64,000 nucleotides of DNA from Petaurus breviceps papuanus (taxonomy: Eukaryota; Chordata; Mammalia; Diprotodontia; Petauridae), in assembly GCA_028583685.1 (NCBI GenBank), contig JAMXIF010001194.1, forward strand, positions 2,849,415-2,913,414, given 5' to 3'. Position numbers and translations under genes: made by a program. Each line of letters starts with the position of its first letter. Position 1 is the first letter of the stretch. A model generated the notes under the pieces. The model saw nothing but the letters and a program-made list of their open reading frames with translations. It had not been told where the DNA came from and ran no database searches. Below are positions 22,389 to 33,749 of the stretch, one piece after another.

Positions 22389-24234
22389 GACTTCTCTACT
22401 CTTTAACCAAATTGCTTCTGTTATCACTGCTTTGAAGTATTATTGAGATCTGGTATTAGATTTTCTTCATTCTACTTTTTATTAGACTTAGCATAGAGCC
22501 TAATACTCAATAGGTGCTTAATAAATATTTATTGATTTTATTATTTCCTTTGAAATTCTAAACTTTTATTTTTCCTGATGAATTTTGTTATTGTTTTTCT
22601 GGTTCTGCTTTTGCTTTAAACCAAAGATTGATAGGAGATTAAAAATGTTTCTGATTTCGAGTGATATAAATATTCCTTATGTTTGTATAATGCCTTAAGA
22701 GTTTTCAAACTACCTTTACATAGGTTACCTCATTTAATGACATTTAGATTAAATGGTACATCATTCAGACTATCTAGAGGACAGTCTTTCTTGTGATGAG
22801 ATAGCTTATTCTTTTGGTTCTGTTTTATAATATCTTAATTTCTCATAAAGTCATTGTTTTCCATTTGTTCTATACTAATTTTGAAGGAATTATTTTCTTC
22901 AGTAAGCTTTTAGATCCCCTTTTCCATTTGGCTAATACTGCTTTTTAAGGCATTCTTTTTCCTCAGCTTTTTGAACCTCTTTTTCTGTTTAGGTTAGTTT
23001 ATTTTTTAAGGTGTTTTCTTCAGTATTTTTTGGGTCTCCTTTAGCAAGCTGTTGACTTGTTTTTCATGATTTTCTTGGATCACTCTTATTTGTCTACCTA
23101 ATTTTTCCTCTACTATTATTTAATTTCCAAAATCCTTTTTGACCAATTCATATTTTTCTTGAAGACTTTTGATTGCAGTTTTGACTTTGTTGGCTTCTTT
23201 TGGTTGTATGTTTTGATCTTCTTTGTTACCAATGTAAGATACTATTGTCTTATTTTTTTCCCCTCTGTTTGCTCATTTTCTCAGCCAATTACTTGACTTG
23301 GGCTCTTTGCCAAAGTAGGACTCTGCTTCCACAGTAGAGAGTGCTCTGTCATAAGTTTCTAGGGTTTTGCACAGCTGTTGTCAGGTCTACTTCTATGTAC
23401 CTATAAATTTTCAGTTCTTCTAAGATGATATGATCAAAGGAGAGGTGTTTGCTCTTCACCTAGCCTATGGTCTGGTCTGTGAGTGATCACAAGCACTCTT
23501 TTCTGCCTTGGAACTGTGAGGAGGACTCCCTCTCCACAGCCACCACAAGTTCTGCCATGTCAGTGCTCCTCCTCACCCCAGGAGTGCCATCCAAGACTGT
23601 GACCGAGATCCAACCAGGGCAAAGCAAAAGAATCCTGCCTCAGTGCTAGCAAAGAGATCCCTGAAATTGCCCCATGATCAGTCGCTTGATTCCCCCCATC
23701 ATCTGTGGACCTGGAGCTCCAGAAGCAGCTGTTGTCATCTCTTCACCTCTGCTACCCCAGGGCTGGGGCCTGACCATGCTCTTTTTTCACCCAGGTCCAG
23801 CAGAATTTCCCCACTGACCTTTTGTGTTGTCTTTGGTGTTTGTGGGTTAAGTCTGAAAGCTGCCACAGGTGCCAGTGATTCAGTCCACTGAGGCTTGCTC
23901 TGGCCCAGGCTGTGGCATGGCCCACACGTGACTGTGTTCTGCTCCCAACCTGGTGTGATAGACCCTTCCTGTTGGCCTGTCAGGCTGTCTTAGGCTGGAG
24001 ATGTGTATTTACTCCATCATTTTGTGGGTTCTGTAGCTCTAGAATTGCAGTCATTTTTTGCAGGTGTTTGGTGGAAGAGCTCAAGCAAGTTCCTTCTTTT
24101 ACTTCATGTATTAAGTATATCTTGTGTTAAAATAAAAATTATTTTAAAAATAGAACTAAAGCTCATTTTATTGCTTCTTATAAAGATAGTCCTACAGAAT
24201 TTTTGGGAGTTCTTTAAAATGTTTAATTTTTACT

Positions 24235-25080
24235 GATATCTTTTGTTTTTAACATTGTTTTCATTTTTGTACACACCCTTTCCCTACCCAGTGAGCTATC
24301 ACTTGTAACAAAATGAGAAGAAAAAAAAGCATTTCAGCAAAACTAATATGTCAATCAAGTCTAACAGTATAGGTAGTATTCCATACCCATATTCCCTTAC
24401 TACTGCAGAGAGAGGGAGGTACATTTTCTCATCTTGTTTTTATGGACAGATTTGGTCATTATAATTATAGTGTTCAATTTGTGTCTGTTCTTTCCATTTT
24501 TGTTTTTGTAGCTGTTGTGTATATAGTTTTCCTGGTTCTGCTTAATCCCCTCTGCATCAGTTCATGTGAGTCTTCTCATGCTCCTCTGAAACATGATGAA
24601 ACCAGAATCATACCGTGTTTCCCCGATAATAAGACACTGTTTTATTAATTTTTTTGGACAGAAAAACACCAGAGGGCTTATTTTCAGGGGAGGGCTTATT
24701 TTAATGAACGTTGACAGCAATTTTAATAAACAGGTAAATGTGAACAAAAAAATGTACCTTTATTCAATAAGCAAATCACTGGGGAAGAACAGGATGACGC
24801 GCTCACTGCTGCAGCTCTGATTGGATGCAGCTCGGAGCGCGGTGTGCGTTTCATGCGGGGGGGACGGTGCATACAGAGGGTATTGTAATGTAGCGTGTAG
24901 CGCAGGGGATCACCTTCACTATAGTAGCAATCTCAATAGGGCTTATTTTAGGGGGAGGGCTTATTTTAGAGGAATCTTACACAGTAAGGGGAGGGCTTAT
25001 TTTCGGGATAGGTCTTATTATCGGGGAAACACGGTAGGTGTATAGTTGCTGTATTTATTAAATATATGAGCAGACCAATA
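24235..25080 (-). mobile_element. Antisense L1 3' end holding a MITE
   Basis: It shows ttcctggttctgcttaatcc and ctgcatcagttcatgtgagt, antisense of the ORF2 C-terminus. It is interrupted at 24613-25034. Confidence 0.7.
24613..25034. mobile_element. TA-flanked MITE with perfect 23-bp terminal inverted repeats
   Basis: 24613-24635 (starting ccgtgtttccccgataataa) is the exact reverse complement of 25012-25034. TA lies directly outside each end (24611-24612, 25035-25036), as expected for Tc1/mariner-type insertion. Five copies of gggcttatttt lie toward the two ends. The core (about 24795-24905) is GC- and CpG-rich. No transposase is encoded; the 74-codon ORF across the right half is repetitive and accidental. 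Confidence 0.88.
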
Positions 25081-25330
25081 TCTAACCCCATCTCCTATCC
25101 CAATGGTCTTTTTAAGGGTCCACTCACTCGGAGTAGATGAGAGGGGTAATTGGAAATAATTCTCTATCCCCTTTCCTCCAGATTTAAACTTCATAGATCC
25201 AGGAAGTTTCACTTCCCAGAAATCCCATCAGGCTCCCTCCTGTGAAATTCTTCTGTATGGTTAATTTCACATAACAAAACCTAGAGCCTTTGTTCCTTCC
25301 ACAATCTTAAGCACTTCCTCTAACACTGTG
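25080..25330. other. Unassigned intron 1 stretch
   Basis: No recognised repeat, gene or RNA; probably more LINE debris. Confidence 0.35.
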
Positions 25331-27447
25331 TTGATGCTTATTAGTCCCTGAAATTAGATTGTGAAAAACTTGAAAAGTTCCTGAAGCATAAGAAGTTCCT
25401 TGCCAGTGGTGTGGAGACATCATCATTCTTCCAGTGATCTGAACCTCAGTATTATCCTGGACTTGTCATTTTCTTTCACCCCACATAGCCAGTTATTTAC
25501 CAGTTTTCTTCATTTCTACCCCTTTGTCTCTTGCTTCTATCCTTTTATCACTACTCACTCACTCTATCATCTCTTGAATAGTTTTGCTCCTAATCACTCT
25601 TTCCTAGCCTATGGTGATAGCCTCCTAATTGTTTTCCCTGTCTCACATCTTTCTTCCTGTCTATTTTCCATATAAAAATTGAAGGGAAATTCCTAAGGCA
25701 TAGATCTGACCTTGTCACTTCCCCGCTTAATAAACTCCAATGACTCTCTGTTGCTTCTAAGATCTAATGCAGATTTCTCTGGCATTTAAAGCTCTTCACA
25801 AACAGACCCTATCTTATTTTTCTAGCCTTAGTATATATTATTGTCTTCCCCTCAATATGTGATATAACTGAATTTTTTTGTGTTCCTTATACCTAACATT
25901 CCATCTCCTATCTACATACCATATGTAGATCTTCCATGCCTGGACTGTACTCTTACTTTCACCTCTTGGCTTGGTTCCTGTCTAGATTTTGCTCAAGTAC
26001 CACATTCTACATGGAAACTTTACTGATTTCCCCAGTTCTTAGTCTTGTGTACCTCTGTAATGTAATGCCAAGGAAAGGCAACTTCCCAAGGTTCAAAATA
26101 CCAGCATTGGTGCTCTCCATTTTATTCAGTGACCAACCAAGAACAGAGAAGATCAAAACATGACATCATTCAAAATACAGCATTTAGTAAGTGTGATTAA
26201 ATAATCTCCAAGTACTACCCCACCCCAGGACCTTCCATTCATTCAATCAATTACAAAGTCCCTGTTCTAAATACTACTCCACCCCTAGGCTGTACCTTCA
26301 TTTAGTCCATCACAAAACCCCTCTTCTCAAATGGAGATTAGTTTCCAAACATAAGTAAAGTACATTCATTTGTTCAACCATAGAACACAAAAAGGTCAAA
26401 AGTTCCCCACCTCTGGATCACAATTGAATCTACCCCATAGTTACATCAAGTTTAAACACAGCACTTAATACCCAAATGGAGGTCTTTTCTTCATCTTGGA
26501 GGCAAGTTCTCAGCAATCTTAGTTCCTGGGGAGACAAGGCTTAGCAAGGCCACAAGATACATTGCCAGTCTCTTCATTAATTCATCCTCTGTCTGCAGAA
26601 CAGTCCTAGAACCCCTGAAAACATTAGCAAAACCCTCTCCCAGGATTTCTGTAAACATACAACAAGAAAATCCTTCTTCAGGGCTTCTGAACCAACAGAA
26701 AGGTTCCCAGACCCCTGCAACAACAGCACTGTCCTTCACCAGTGGACAGTATTCACTCTCTCTCTGCAGGACAGTCTCAGTAGCTCTGAACCAACAGAAA
26801 GGTTCCCAGACCCCTGCAACAACAGCACTGTCTTTCACCAGTGGACAGTATTCACTCTGTCTGCAGGACAGTCTCAGGAGCTCTTAGCCAACAGCCAGGT
26901 TCCAGGACTTCTTCAACAGAACTGTCTTTTACCAGTGGACAAATCTGGCAAAAGAACATCAAAACAGACAGACAAAGTACCAACAAAACAGCCATGTCTC
27001 CTCAGTCCTTGGCAGCTCTGGGGGCAGGTCTCAAAAGTCCAGGGCGATTCAAAGTGGCCCTCTGCAATCCTCTCAGTCTCTCTCTCTGCCTCCACGAGGG
27101 TGCTGCTTCCAAAAAGTTCTTCTGCCTCTCTCTTGTCTCTCCAAATCTACTACCAGCTCCTCCCAGTTCAGGACTTTCTTTTTACATCAACAAGTCCATC
27201 CCACAGGTGGGATTAACAAGCTCTGGGTTCTAACACAATCAATGAAAACCAAGCCAATACAGGGGAATCTTTATATTCCATTACTATCACAACCTCCCTA
27301 CTTACCTGTTATTTATTTTGTATATATTTATATATGTACGTATTGAATCCTCTAATAGAAAGTAAGCTCCTTGAGGACAAGAACTTTAATTTTTGCCTTG
27401 GTATCCCCAGCACCTAAGAAATACTTGTTTATTGGTGGATTGATTTA
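25330..27447 (+). mobile_element. Plus-strand L2, split by a solo LTR
   Basis: The ORF2 tail reads DLNLSIILDLSFSFTPHSQ at 25436-25495. After the LTR, the L2 3' end resumes (gaaagtaagctccttgagga, cagcacctaagaaatacttg). The L2 parts are 25330-26055 and 27292-27447. Confidence 0.85.
26056..27291 (-). mobile_element. Solo LTR (copy 2), same family and orientation as 6716-7920
   Basis: It is 1236 bp and clearly homologous to the 6716 copy over its whole length by eye. A perfect 5-bp target duplication acctc lies at 26051-26055 and 27292-27296. It differs from the duplication of the other copy, so the two are independent insertions and not the ends of one provirus. Tandem sub-repeats recur at 26707-26900. 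No internal genes remain. Confidence 0.9.
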
Positions 27448-27449
27448 AA

Positions 27450-28230
27450 TATTCTACAAAACGAAATCTTTTTCTCTTAGTCCAGAAGAGAGATTCTCAA
27501 GCTTTTTCAGACCAAGAACCTCCATGGAATCCATATCCCCTACCTGTTTTAGTTTGTCACAACCAAAAGATTCTGTAGAACTTTTGATGAGGTGCTAGTT
27601 TTTAATCAAATGTATGCAAATTCTTTGATACCAGGAAAAAATATGTATAGAGATTGCTGTTGTGGTGATGTTAGAGGGAATCATTGACTGAAAGTCAGAA
27701 CACTTGGATTCTAGTCTTATTTTCTAGTACTGACTTTGTGATGTTAGCTAAGACCAATTTTTTTCTTGGTACTTCGTGCCCCTCATTTGTTAAATGAAGG
27801 GGCTGGATTGTATGATTTCTTGGGTTCATTTCAGCCCCAAGATTGTAAGACATTATGAACATGGATGTTAAAGGAGTATAGTTTCTGTATGATAAGTGGC
27901 CATATGTTTTAGAGCTTATAAAAACTTACTTCACAGTCATTGATCACTAAAAAGAACTTGATCAATTTTTATAGCATCTGTATTCTAAAATATTGCCCTA
28001 TTTTGTTTCCTGTTTTATCATGTGTCTGACCACCTCTTAGGGTTGTTGATAATAATAAAATTGAGGATAATAGAGGTGAAAGTAATAAAGAAAAATTGCT
28101 GTACAAATGTAGTGTAGTATTAATATAACTGTAACTCAAAGGAAAGGGACCCTTATGTGGGTGTTTGATTACTTCATGTATTCATGATTTCATCAGTGAG
28201 GATCTTCCCTTTATCAACACAGCTTTATTC
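27450..28230 (+). repeat. MIR-like SINE (27655-27860) in otherwise unassigned sequence
   Basis: It shows gaaagtcagaacacttggat and cctcatttgttaaatgaagg, as in MIR. The remainder of the stretch has no feature I recognise. Confidence 0.6.
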
Positions 28231-28790
28231 CCTTTATACTTTTTAAAAATATTTTAGAAATTAACAAAAGTACATTTTCTTTCCCTCTCACCTTTCATCC
28301 CAATTCTCACTGAGAAAGAAAGAAAAACAAAATCTTTGTTAGAAATGTGTAGTCGAGGAAAACAGAGTTCCACATATATATTCCCCCCCATCAAACCCAC
28401 AGTATGTCTCATTCTGCACTCTTAAGTCCTCTTCATCAGGAGGTGAGTAGTATGTTTCATCTTAAGTCCTCTGGAATCATAGTTGGTCTTTATGCTCATT
28501 AGAGTTCCTAAGTCTTTCAAAGTTGTTTCATTTTATTATATTGTTGGCTTTGTACAAATCACTCTTCTGGTTCTGTTCTCTTTACTTTATCAGTTTGTAA
28601 GATCTCTCAGAAACCATCGTCATCATCATTTCTTTCAGTACAATTATTTCATCATATTTATATACTATAACTTATTCAGTCATTCCCCGGTTGATGAGCA
28701 TCCCCTTAGTTTTCAGTTGTTTGCCACCAAAAAAGAATTATAAAATATTTTTGTACATCTTTAGTGTTGGTTTTGTTTAGAACTGATTCC
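28230..28790 (-). mobile_element. Antisense L1 3' end
   Basis: It runs from the T-rich 3' UTR through ctcctctggaatcatagttg-like phrases to ttgccaccaaaaaagaatta. Confidence 0.75.
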
Positions 28791-28805
28791 TTCCTTAATC
28801 TAGTC

Positions 28806-28954
28806 CAGGCCTGAACAACATATAGCCAAACAGGCTGGGGCCATAGCCCACCAAAGTGGCTCGCAGGCAGTATGTTTTGCAGGCCTGTTTTATAACCTCT
28901 ACATTTTTGAGGGCTGCCTGAAATCCTTTGGATCATAAGCAGCTGGCAGGCCTG
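28806..28954. mobile_element. Short palindromic hAT-type MITE
   Basis: The ends are caggcctg ... caggcctg, with internal inverted segments. Imperfect 8-bp flanks atctagtc (28798-28805) and acctagcc (28955-28962) suggest a decayed hAT target duplication. It is related to 54298-54420. Confidence 0.6.
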
Positions 28955-29149
28955 ACCTAGCCTCTCAATTTCCCCTTTTCCCTTCTCTTCTTTCCCTCCT
29001 ATTTCTCTGTTGAGTAAAATGTAATTCTTTGCAGCAACTCGGAGAGAGGAAGAGAGAGAGAGTGTATTAATTTTCTCCTTTGATCACTTCAGATGATCTG
29101 TTTTCTTGTTTGTATGGACTGCTTGTGCAGTGACGATGTAAGATGATTT

Positions 29150-29440
29150 TTACTAACAATAACACCTACCTCCCAGGGTTCTTGTGAGGATCAAATGAGA
29201 TAATATTTATAAATTAATTAGCAAAGTTTCATGTACATAGTAGGCACTATATAAATATTAACTGTCATTACTATTGCTGCTGCTGCCACTACTGCCACCA
29301 CTGCCGCTACTGCTATTACTGCTGCTTGTTGCTGCTTGCACCACCATCACTATTACTACTACCACCACCACCACCACCACCATCACTACTACTTTTACTA
29401 CTGTTGCTATTTTTACCACCACCATCGACGCCAACATCTT
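29150..29440 (+). repeat. Retroposon 3' end with long trinucleotide-rich tail
   Basis: It shows gttcttgtgaggatcaaatg and cactatataaatatt, a common interspersed-repeat end. A mixed (CTG/CCA/CTA)n tract follows at about 29270-29440. Repetitive ORFs (poly-Leu, poly-Thr, poly-Val, poly-Ser) in several frames come from this tract. Confidence 0.7.
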
Positions 29441-29589
29441 CTTCAACCCTCACTTCCCATGTATTCCTTATCCTCCATTTTCTATTCTTTTTAAGATCAT
29501 CAAGATGTAACAGAATCAATCCCTTTGGTCTAGTTAGAGACCTTCTATGACTTGTAATCATAACAGGGTTCAGAGGGGACAGCATTAAG

Positions 29590-30250
29590 TTTGCTTTTCC
29601 CCCCTGTAGGATTATAGTTTTATTTTGCTAGGTAAGTTATCCTTGGTTCTAAGCCTTATATCATTTGCCTTCTGGAAAATTGTTTTCTAACCACCCCACT
29701 TTATAGTGGCGGCTGCTAAATTATATTGTTACTGTGGTTCCTCAGCACTTGAATTCTTTCTTTATTTTGACTTTGACACTCTAGATTTTGGCTTTAATTT
29801 TTCTGGGAATCTTTATTTTCTTTTTTTAAAATCTTTTTGCTTTCATATTTTTTATTGTCTCTAATGAAGTCATTAACTTCTTTTTGGTCCATTCTAGATT
29901 TTTTCAGGAGAATTGGTTGTTTGGGGCAAGGTTAGCTTTTAAATTTCTTTCTGATTTTATCTTCCATAGCTCTTAGTTCTTTTCTAATTTTTTCCTTTAG
30001 TGCTACTGTCTCATTTATACTCTTTATAAACAAGACAAAGTAAAACAAAAACCAAAGTTCTTGCTTCCTTCTAAGATTTTTAAGTTGAATTTGTACCCAT
30101 TCTTAAGTTTTCCTTTGAGGCTTTCCTTGTAGATGTTTTGAAGACTTTCCCTTGTTCTAGATTTATGTCTTGAACATCCTTGCCACCATAATAGGTTTTT
30201 ATTATGGAATTCTTTTTTTGTTTGCTCATTCTTCTGGCCTCTTTTCTCAC
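29590..30250 (-). mobile_element. Antisense L1 ORF1-type sequence
   Basis: It is T-rich antisense of the Lys/Glu-rich ORF1 coiled coil (ttctttttggtccattctag, cttccatagctcttagttc). Confidence 0.55.
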
Positions 30251-30404
30251 TTTGGACTTGATGATGGTAGGGCCAGCCTTCTGTTATTGTTATGAAAATG
30301 ATAGTACAATTCAGAAATTAAGATCTGAAACAAGACTTAAAGGAACCAAGAGATTTCAGTGAGAAAAACATATCTGTGGCCTATAGCTCAGCAGTTAGAA
30401 CATT

Positions 30405-31130
30405 TTTGCTTTTGAAAATCAATAAATACTTAATAAACAATTATTCTATTAGGAAGTGGAGATACAAAGATCAAGCAGAAGCCCTTGCTCTTACAAGCTT
30501 ACATTCTATACAGAAGACAGCATGTATACAATATAAGTATATACAGAATAAAAACAAGGAACTGGCACTTCGTCTGTAACTTAACATATACATTCCTAAA
30601 AATCACACAGTAAAAATCACAGGGCTTAATGGGAACAATGAGGTTAGGGGTACAACATTCAGAAAACTTTTATCAAGTCAAGGGGTAGGGCCAGGACCTG
30701 GGGGTGGGATTGTAGTAGAAGGTGGTGGTATAAGTGAAATGTATGAGTTTAGACTGCTCACAGTTTCTTCTGTAACAGAAGATATATAATAAATATGGCA
30801 CCTTACCCCTCACAGACAAAATTGTGTATAAGTAAAAGTGAAATTTGAGTAAGGCTCTAGTTGCACAAATTTCTGTTTTCAAAAATTGTTGTTATAGCAG
30901 AACTGACAGGAATTTTTTTTGGGGTGTTGGGGCTTGTTTTTGTTAAGAGGTACTAGCATCTGGGACTGGGGAGAGTCAGGAAAAACATTGTAGGAGTACT
31001 GAAATTTGAAAAGAAAATTAAGACTTCTAAGAACTGAAGGTAAGGAGTGAGTACATTCCAGGAAGGGGGGGGCTCCTGTGCAAAGGTACTGAGATGGGAG
31101 ATGAAATGACCCACCTAAGGAATAGCAAGA
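30405..31130 (-). mobile_element. Antisense L2 3' region, decayed
   Basis: It shows aatacttaataaacaattat, gaagtggagatacaaaga, cttacaagcttacattctat and, later, gtacattccaggaagg. Confidence 0.6.
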
Positions 31131-31750
31131 ACAGAAAACAAAACACTTCGTAATGTAGAAACTTTAAAGCTATTTCAGCATATCAGCGTGGAAATTTGAT
31201 GAGAAAATAGAACTCAGAAAGAAAAAATATGTTGTATATCTTTCCTATAAATACATTAAGGATTCCAAAGCACTTTATTATGTATGTAAAAGAAGAATAA
31301 AGACTGATTAAATCAAAGTGAGTAAAGTAGAATCTATGAAATCTACTTAATACAGTGAAAATTGTTTCCTTATTAAAACTAGAGGGTTTTTTAGAAGCAC
31401 CATAAATGGTTAATATAAAGGGTAACATTTAACTAAGGTGATTTCCTGGAAGATTTTGTGCCTTGAATTGGGAAAGGCTACTTGGGAGAAACATTGATTT
31501 GTCCTTTTATTGATTTCTTTTTGTGTCTTTCTATGTCTGTTCTTTTTGAATGTTAGATTTAATGCAGTGGTGCCAGCATTGCCATTATGGGCCTTCTGTT
31601 TTGTTCTGTGAAAATAATTCATTGATGCTTTTTTTTTGCATCCTTAGACATGATCCCCTGAAATGACTTTCCTAAATGAAAGCCAATCACATAGCGAACA
31701 AGAATAGTCAAACAAAATAAATTTGTCTTGTATTAGTTGTGCCTGAATTT
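31130..31750. other. Unassigned intron 1 stretch
   Basis: AT-rich; no gene or recognised repeat. Confidence 0.35.
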
Positions 31751-32550
31751 TTTTGTCTCATTCTATACCTATAATCCATCTCTTCTCCAAAAATCAAGGT
31801 CTATGTTTTGATAAGAGTTCTTAAATCTTTCAAAGTTGTTTTTATTTATGATGCTGAGTTTATTGTAGATATAATTCTCTTGTTGCTACTCTGCTCTGCA
31901 CCATTTCATATGAGCCTTAATATGCTTGATTCTGCTCCATCTCTCCACATTTCCACTACACTGGCCAATACTTGTACTTCTTTAAACTTCTTCACCATCT
32001 ACTATCTTTGTGCCTTTGTGCTTACTGTCCACCATACCTGGAATATTCTGTCCCTTACCTCTACCTCTTTGTGTCCCTGCCTTCCTTCAAGTCTCATCTT
32101 CTGCAGAAGACCTTTCTGGGTCCCCTAGTTATAGTGCCTTTTTCTTTAAGATTTCCTTATATCTACTCAATATTTGTTGTATGTACGTAATTATTTACAT
32201 GTCTCCCCCATTAGAATGCTACTAGGTCCCTGTGCAGACTTTTAACACCATGCCTGGCACATAGTAATAAATGCTTGTCAATTGACCAGTAGATTGACAT
32301 ACAACAATTTGTTCACTTATTTCCCTTTCACTGGGGAAATACCCTCTTTACTTCCAGTTCCTAACCAACACAAAAAAATTCTGCTGTAAGTATTTCTATT
32401 CCTGGGTTAAAAGGTACATACGATATACTGACATTTTAGGATAATTCCAAATTCTCTTCCAGGGAACTTTGTTTCTTGTTTACTTTACATACTGTCACAT
32501 CCCTAGTTTAGTTAGTTTTTTGTGGATTATTAACATCCTATCTGGTTTTC
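31750..32550 (-). mobile_element. Antisense L1 holding a plus-strand L2 3' end (31890-32290)
   Basis: The L1 flanks are agttcttaaatctttcaaag and ttccagttcctaaccaacac. The L2 segment shows ccatacctggaatattctgt, cttcaagtctcatcttctgc and agtaataaatgcttgtcaat. Confidence 0.75.
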
Positions 32551-32589
32551 CATGCTTATTTTCTCCCTTTACTCTATCATATAAAAAAG

Positions 32590-32790
32590 AACAAGGTTTC
32601 CCACTGCATCTAGGGCCCTCTTCAGTTGTCCTGATCTGTATCTTGCTACTGAACCCAGATGGCTCCATGGAGAAGATGAGGCTGATGACTTTGCACAGCC
32701 CTCCCTCACTTAAATCCAGTTTACTTGCAAGTCATGACATCATGTCTTTTATGTCATAGTCCTCTTCAAGAAGGAAGGAGAAACAACAAA
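32590..32790 (-). repeat. 200-bp unnamed repeat, antisense copy
   Basis: Its reverse complement aligns along its length with 35065-35270. Shared phrases include ggatttaagtgagggagggc-like sequence, gctgtgcaaagt, ccatctgggt and gatgcagtgggaaac. I do not recognise the family. Confidence 0.75.
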
Positions 32791-32924
32791 TGATTCTATC
32801 ATATATGCCACCATTATATTAGTGACAGGGAATGAACCTGTGATTTTGTTGGTGTAGAGAATTAAGGAAAAGGAAACTATCTAGCAATGCAGGTCATGTG
32901 TTAGTTATCTTTGAGAGTTGCCTA

Positions 32925-33050
32925 GGACTTAGAGAGTTTAAGTGATTTGCTTAGAGTCAGATAGCCATTATGTGTAGTCATTATTTCTCTGAGGTAGGAC
33001 TTGAACCCAGGCTTGAATGCAAGGCTATCTTTTTGTCCACTATCTTATAA
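32925..33050 (-). mobile_element. Antisense MIR-like SINE
   Basis: It shows gtgatttgcttagagtcag and ggacttgaacccaggcttga. Confidence 0.6.
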
Positions 33051-33480
33051 CAGAATAATTTTTCTAAAACTTCTTTTTGGTCATATCTCTTTTTTCTTTT
33101 TCATTTATTGATATATTTATTTTAAAAACAAAGTTCTTTTAAATTATCGAAGACAATCTTAATTTAACTATCATGGTTATCCCATTCACCAAGAAACCCT
33201 GGTCATTTTGCCATCTGCCCTGCTTTTGCTCCCTTTTCTCTACCTGGGACAGCACACTCCAGGTCAGACCTCCAGAGACCTTATTCCCAGGGGAATAACC
33301 CCTTCATCCCCCAGTTTCAGAACTTGAACTGAGCTTCCCTGATTGGTAAAGTGAATGAATACAAACTCACTTAATCCAATTAATACCTAATCTGTGGGAG
33401 ATCTATCTTTATATTTGGTCGTATGTCTTATCACTCAAAGATCTCTATAACCTGGCACCTTACTTGCCACATTGTCTTTC
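33050..33480. other. Unassigned intron 1 stretch
   Basis: No recognised gene or repeat. Confidence 0.35.
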
Positions 33481-33727
33481 AGTCTCTTTTTGGGTGGGTC
33501 TGACTCCTTGTGACTTCATTTGGGGTTTTATTGGAAAAGATACTGAAGTGGTTTGCCATTTTCTTCTCCTGTTCATTTTAGAGATGAGGAAATTGAGGCA
33601 AATGGGGTTAAGTGACTTTCCTGGGTCATACAGCTAGAAAGTATCTCAGGTCAGATTTGAACTCCAGAAAATGAGTCTTCCTGACTTGAGGCCTGGCACT
33701 TTATCCACTGTATCACCTAGCTGCCCT
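33480..33727 (-). mobile_element. Long-type SINE (Mar1-like), antisense
   Basis: It shows ctgactccttgtgacttcat, gatactgaagtggtttgcca, gatgaggaaattgaggcaaa and tgtatcacctagctgccc. Confidence 0.85.
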
Positions 33728-33749
33728 TTTTGCCACTACTTGGCCATTA

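Larger units (their letters stand above)
19800..24130 (-). mobile_element. Antisense L1 reaching to its 5' region, with nested SINEs
   Basis: ORF2 C-terminal coding is antisense at 20562-20807 (MPFDPTITLLGIKPQRVQRK). Antisense ORF1 coiled-coil coding lies at about 22870-23240, and the 5' region extends to about 24130. Insertions: antisense SINE 20170-20288, SINE 20438-20605, L2 3' end 21190-21325, SINE 21428-21580, SINE 21808-21973 and the dimeric SINE 22091-22388. It may be more than one L1 copy. Confidence 0.75.

Noticed and set aside
24821-25045. 74-codon ORF with RAYFRG repeats
   Set aside because: It is the translation of the gggcttatttt repeats and the right inverted end of the MITE.
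29258-29585. Several repetitive ORFs (poly-Leu, poly-Thr, poly-Val, poly-Ser)
   Set aside because: All are frames of one trinucleotide microsatellite.
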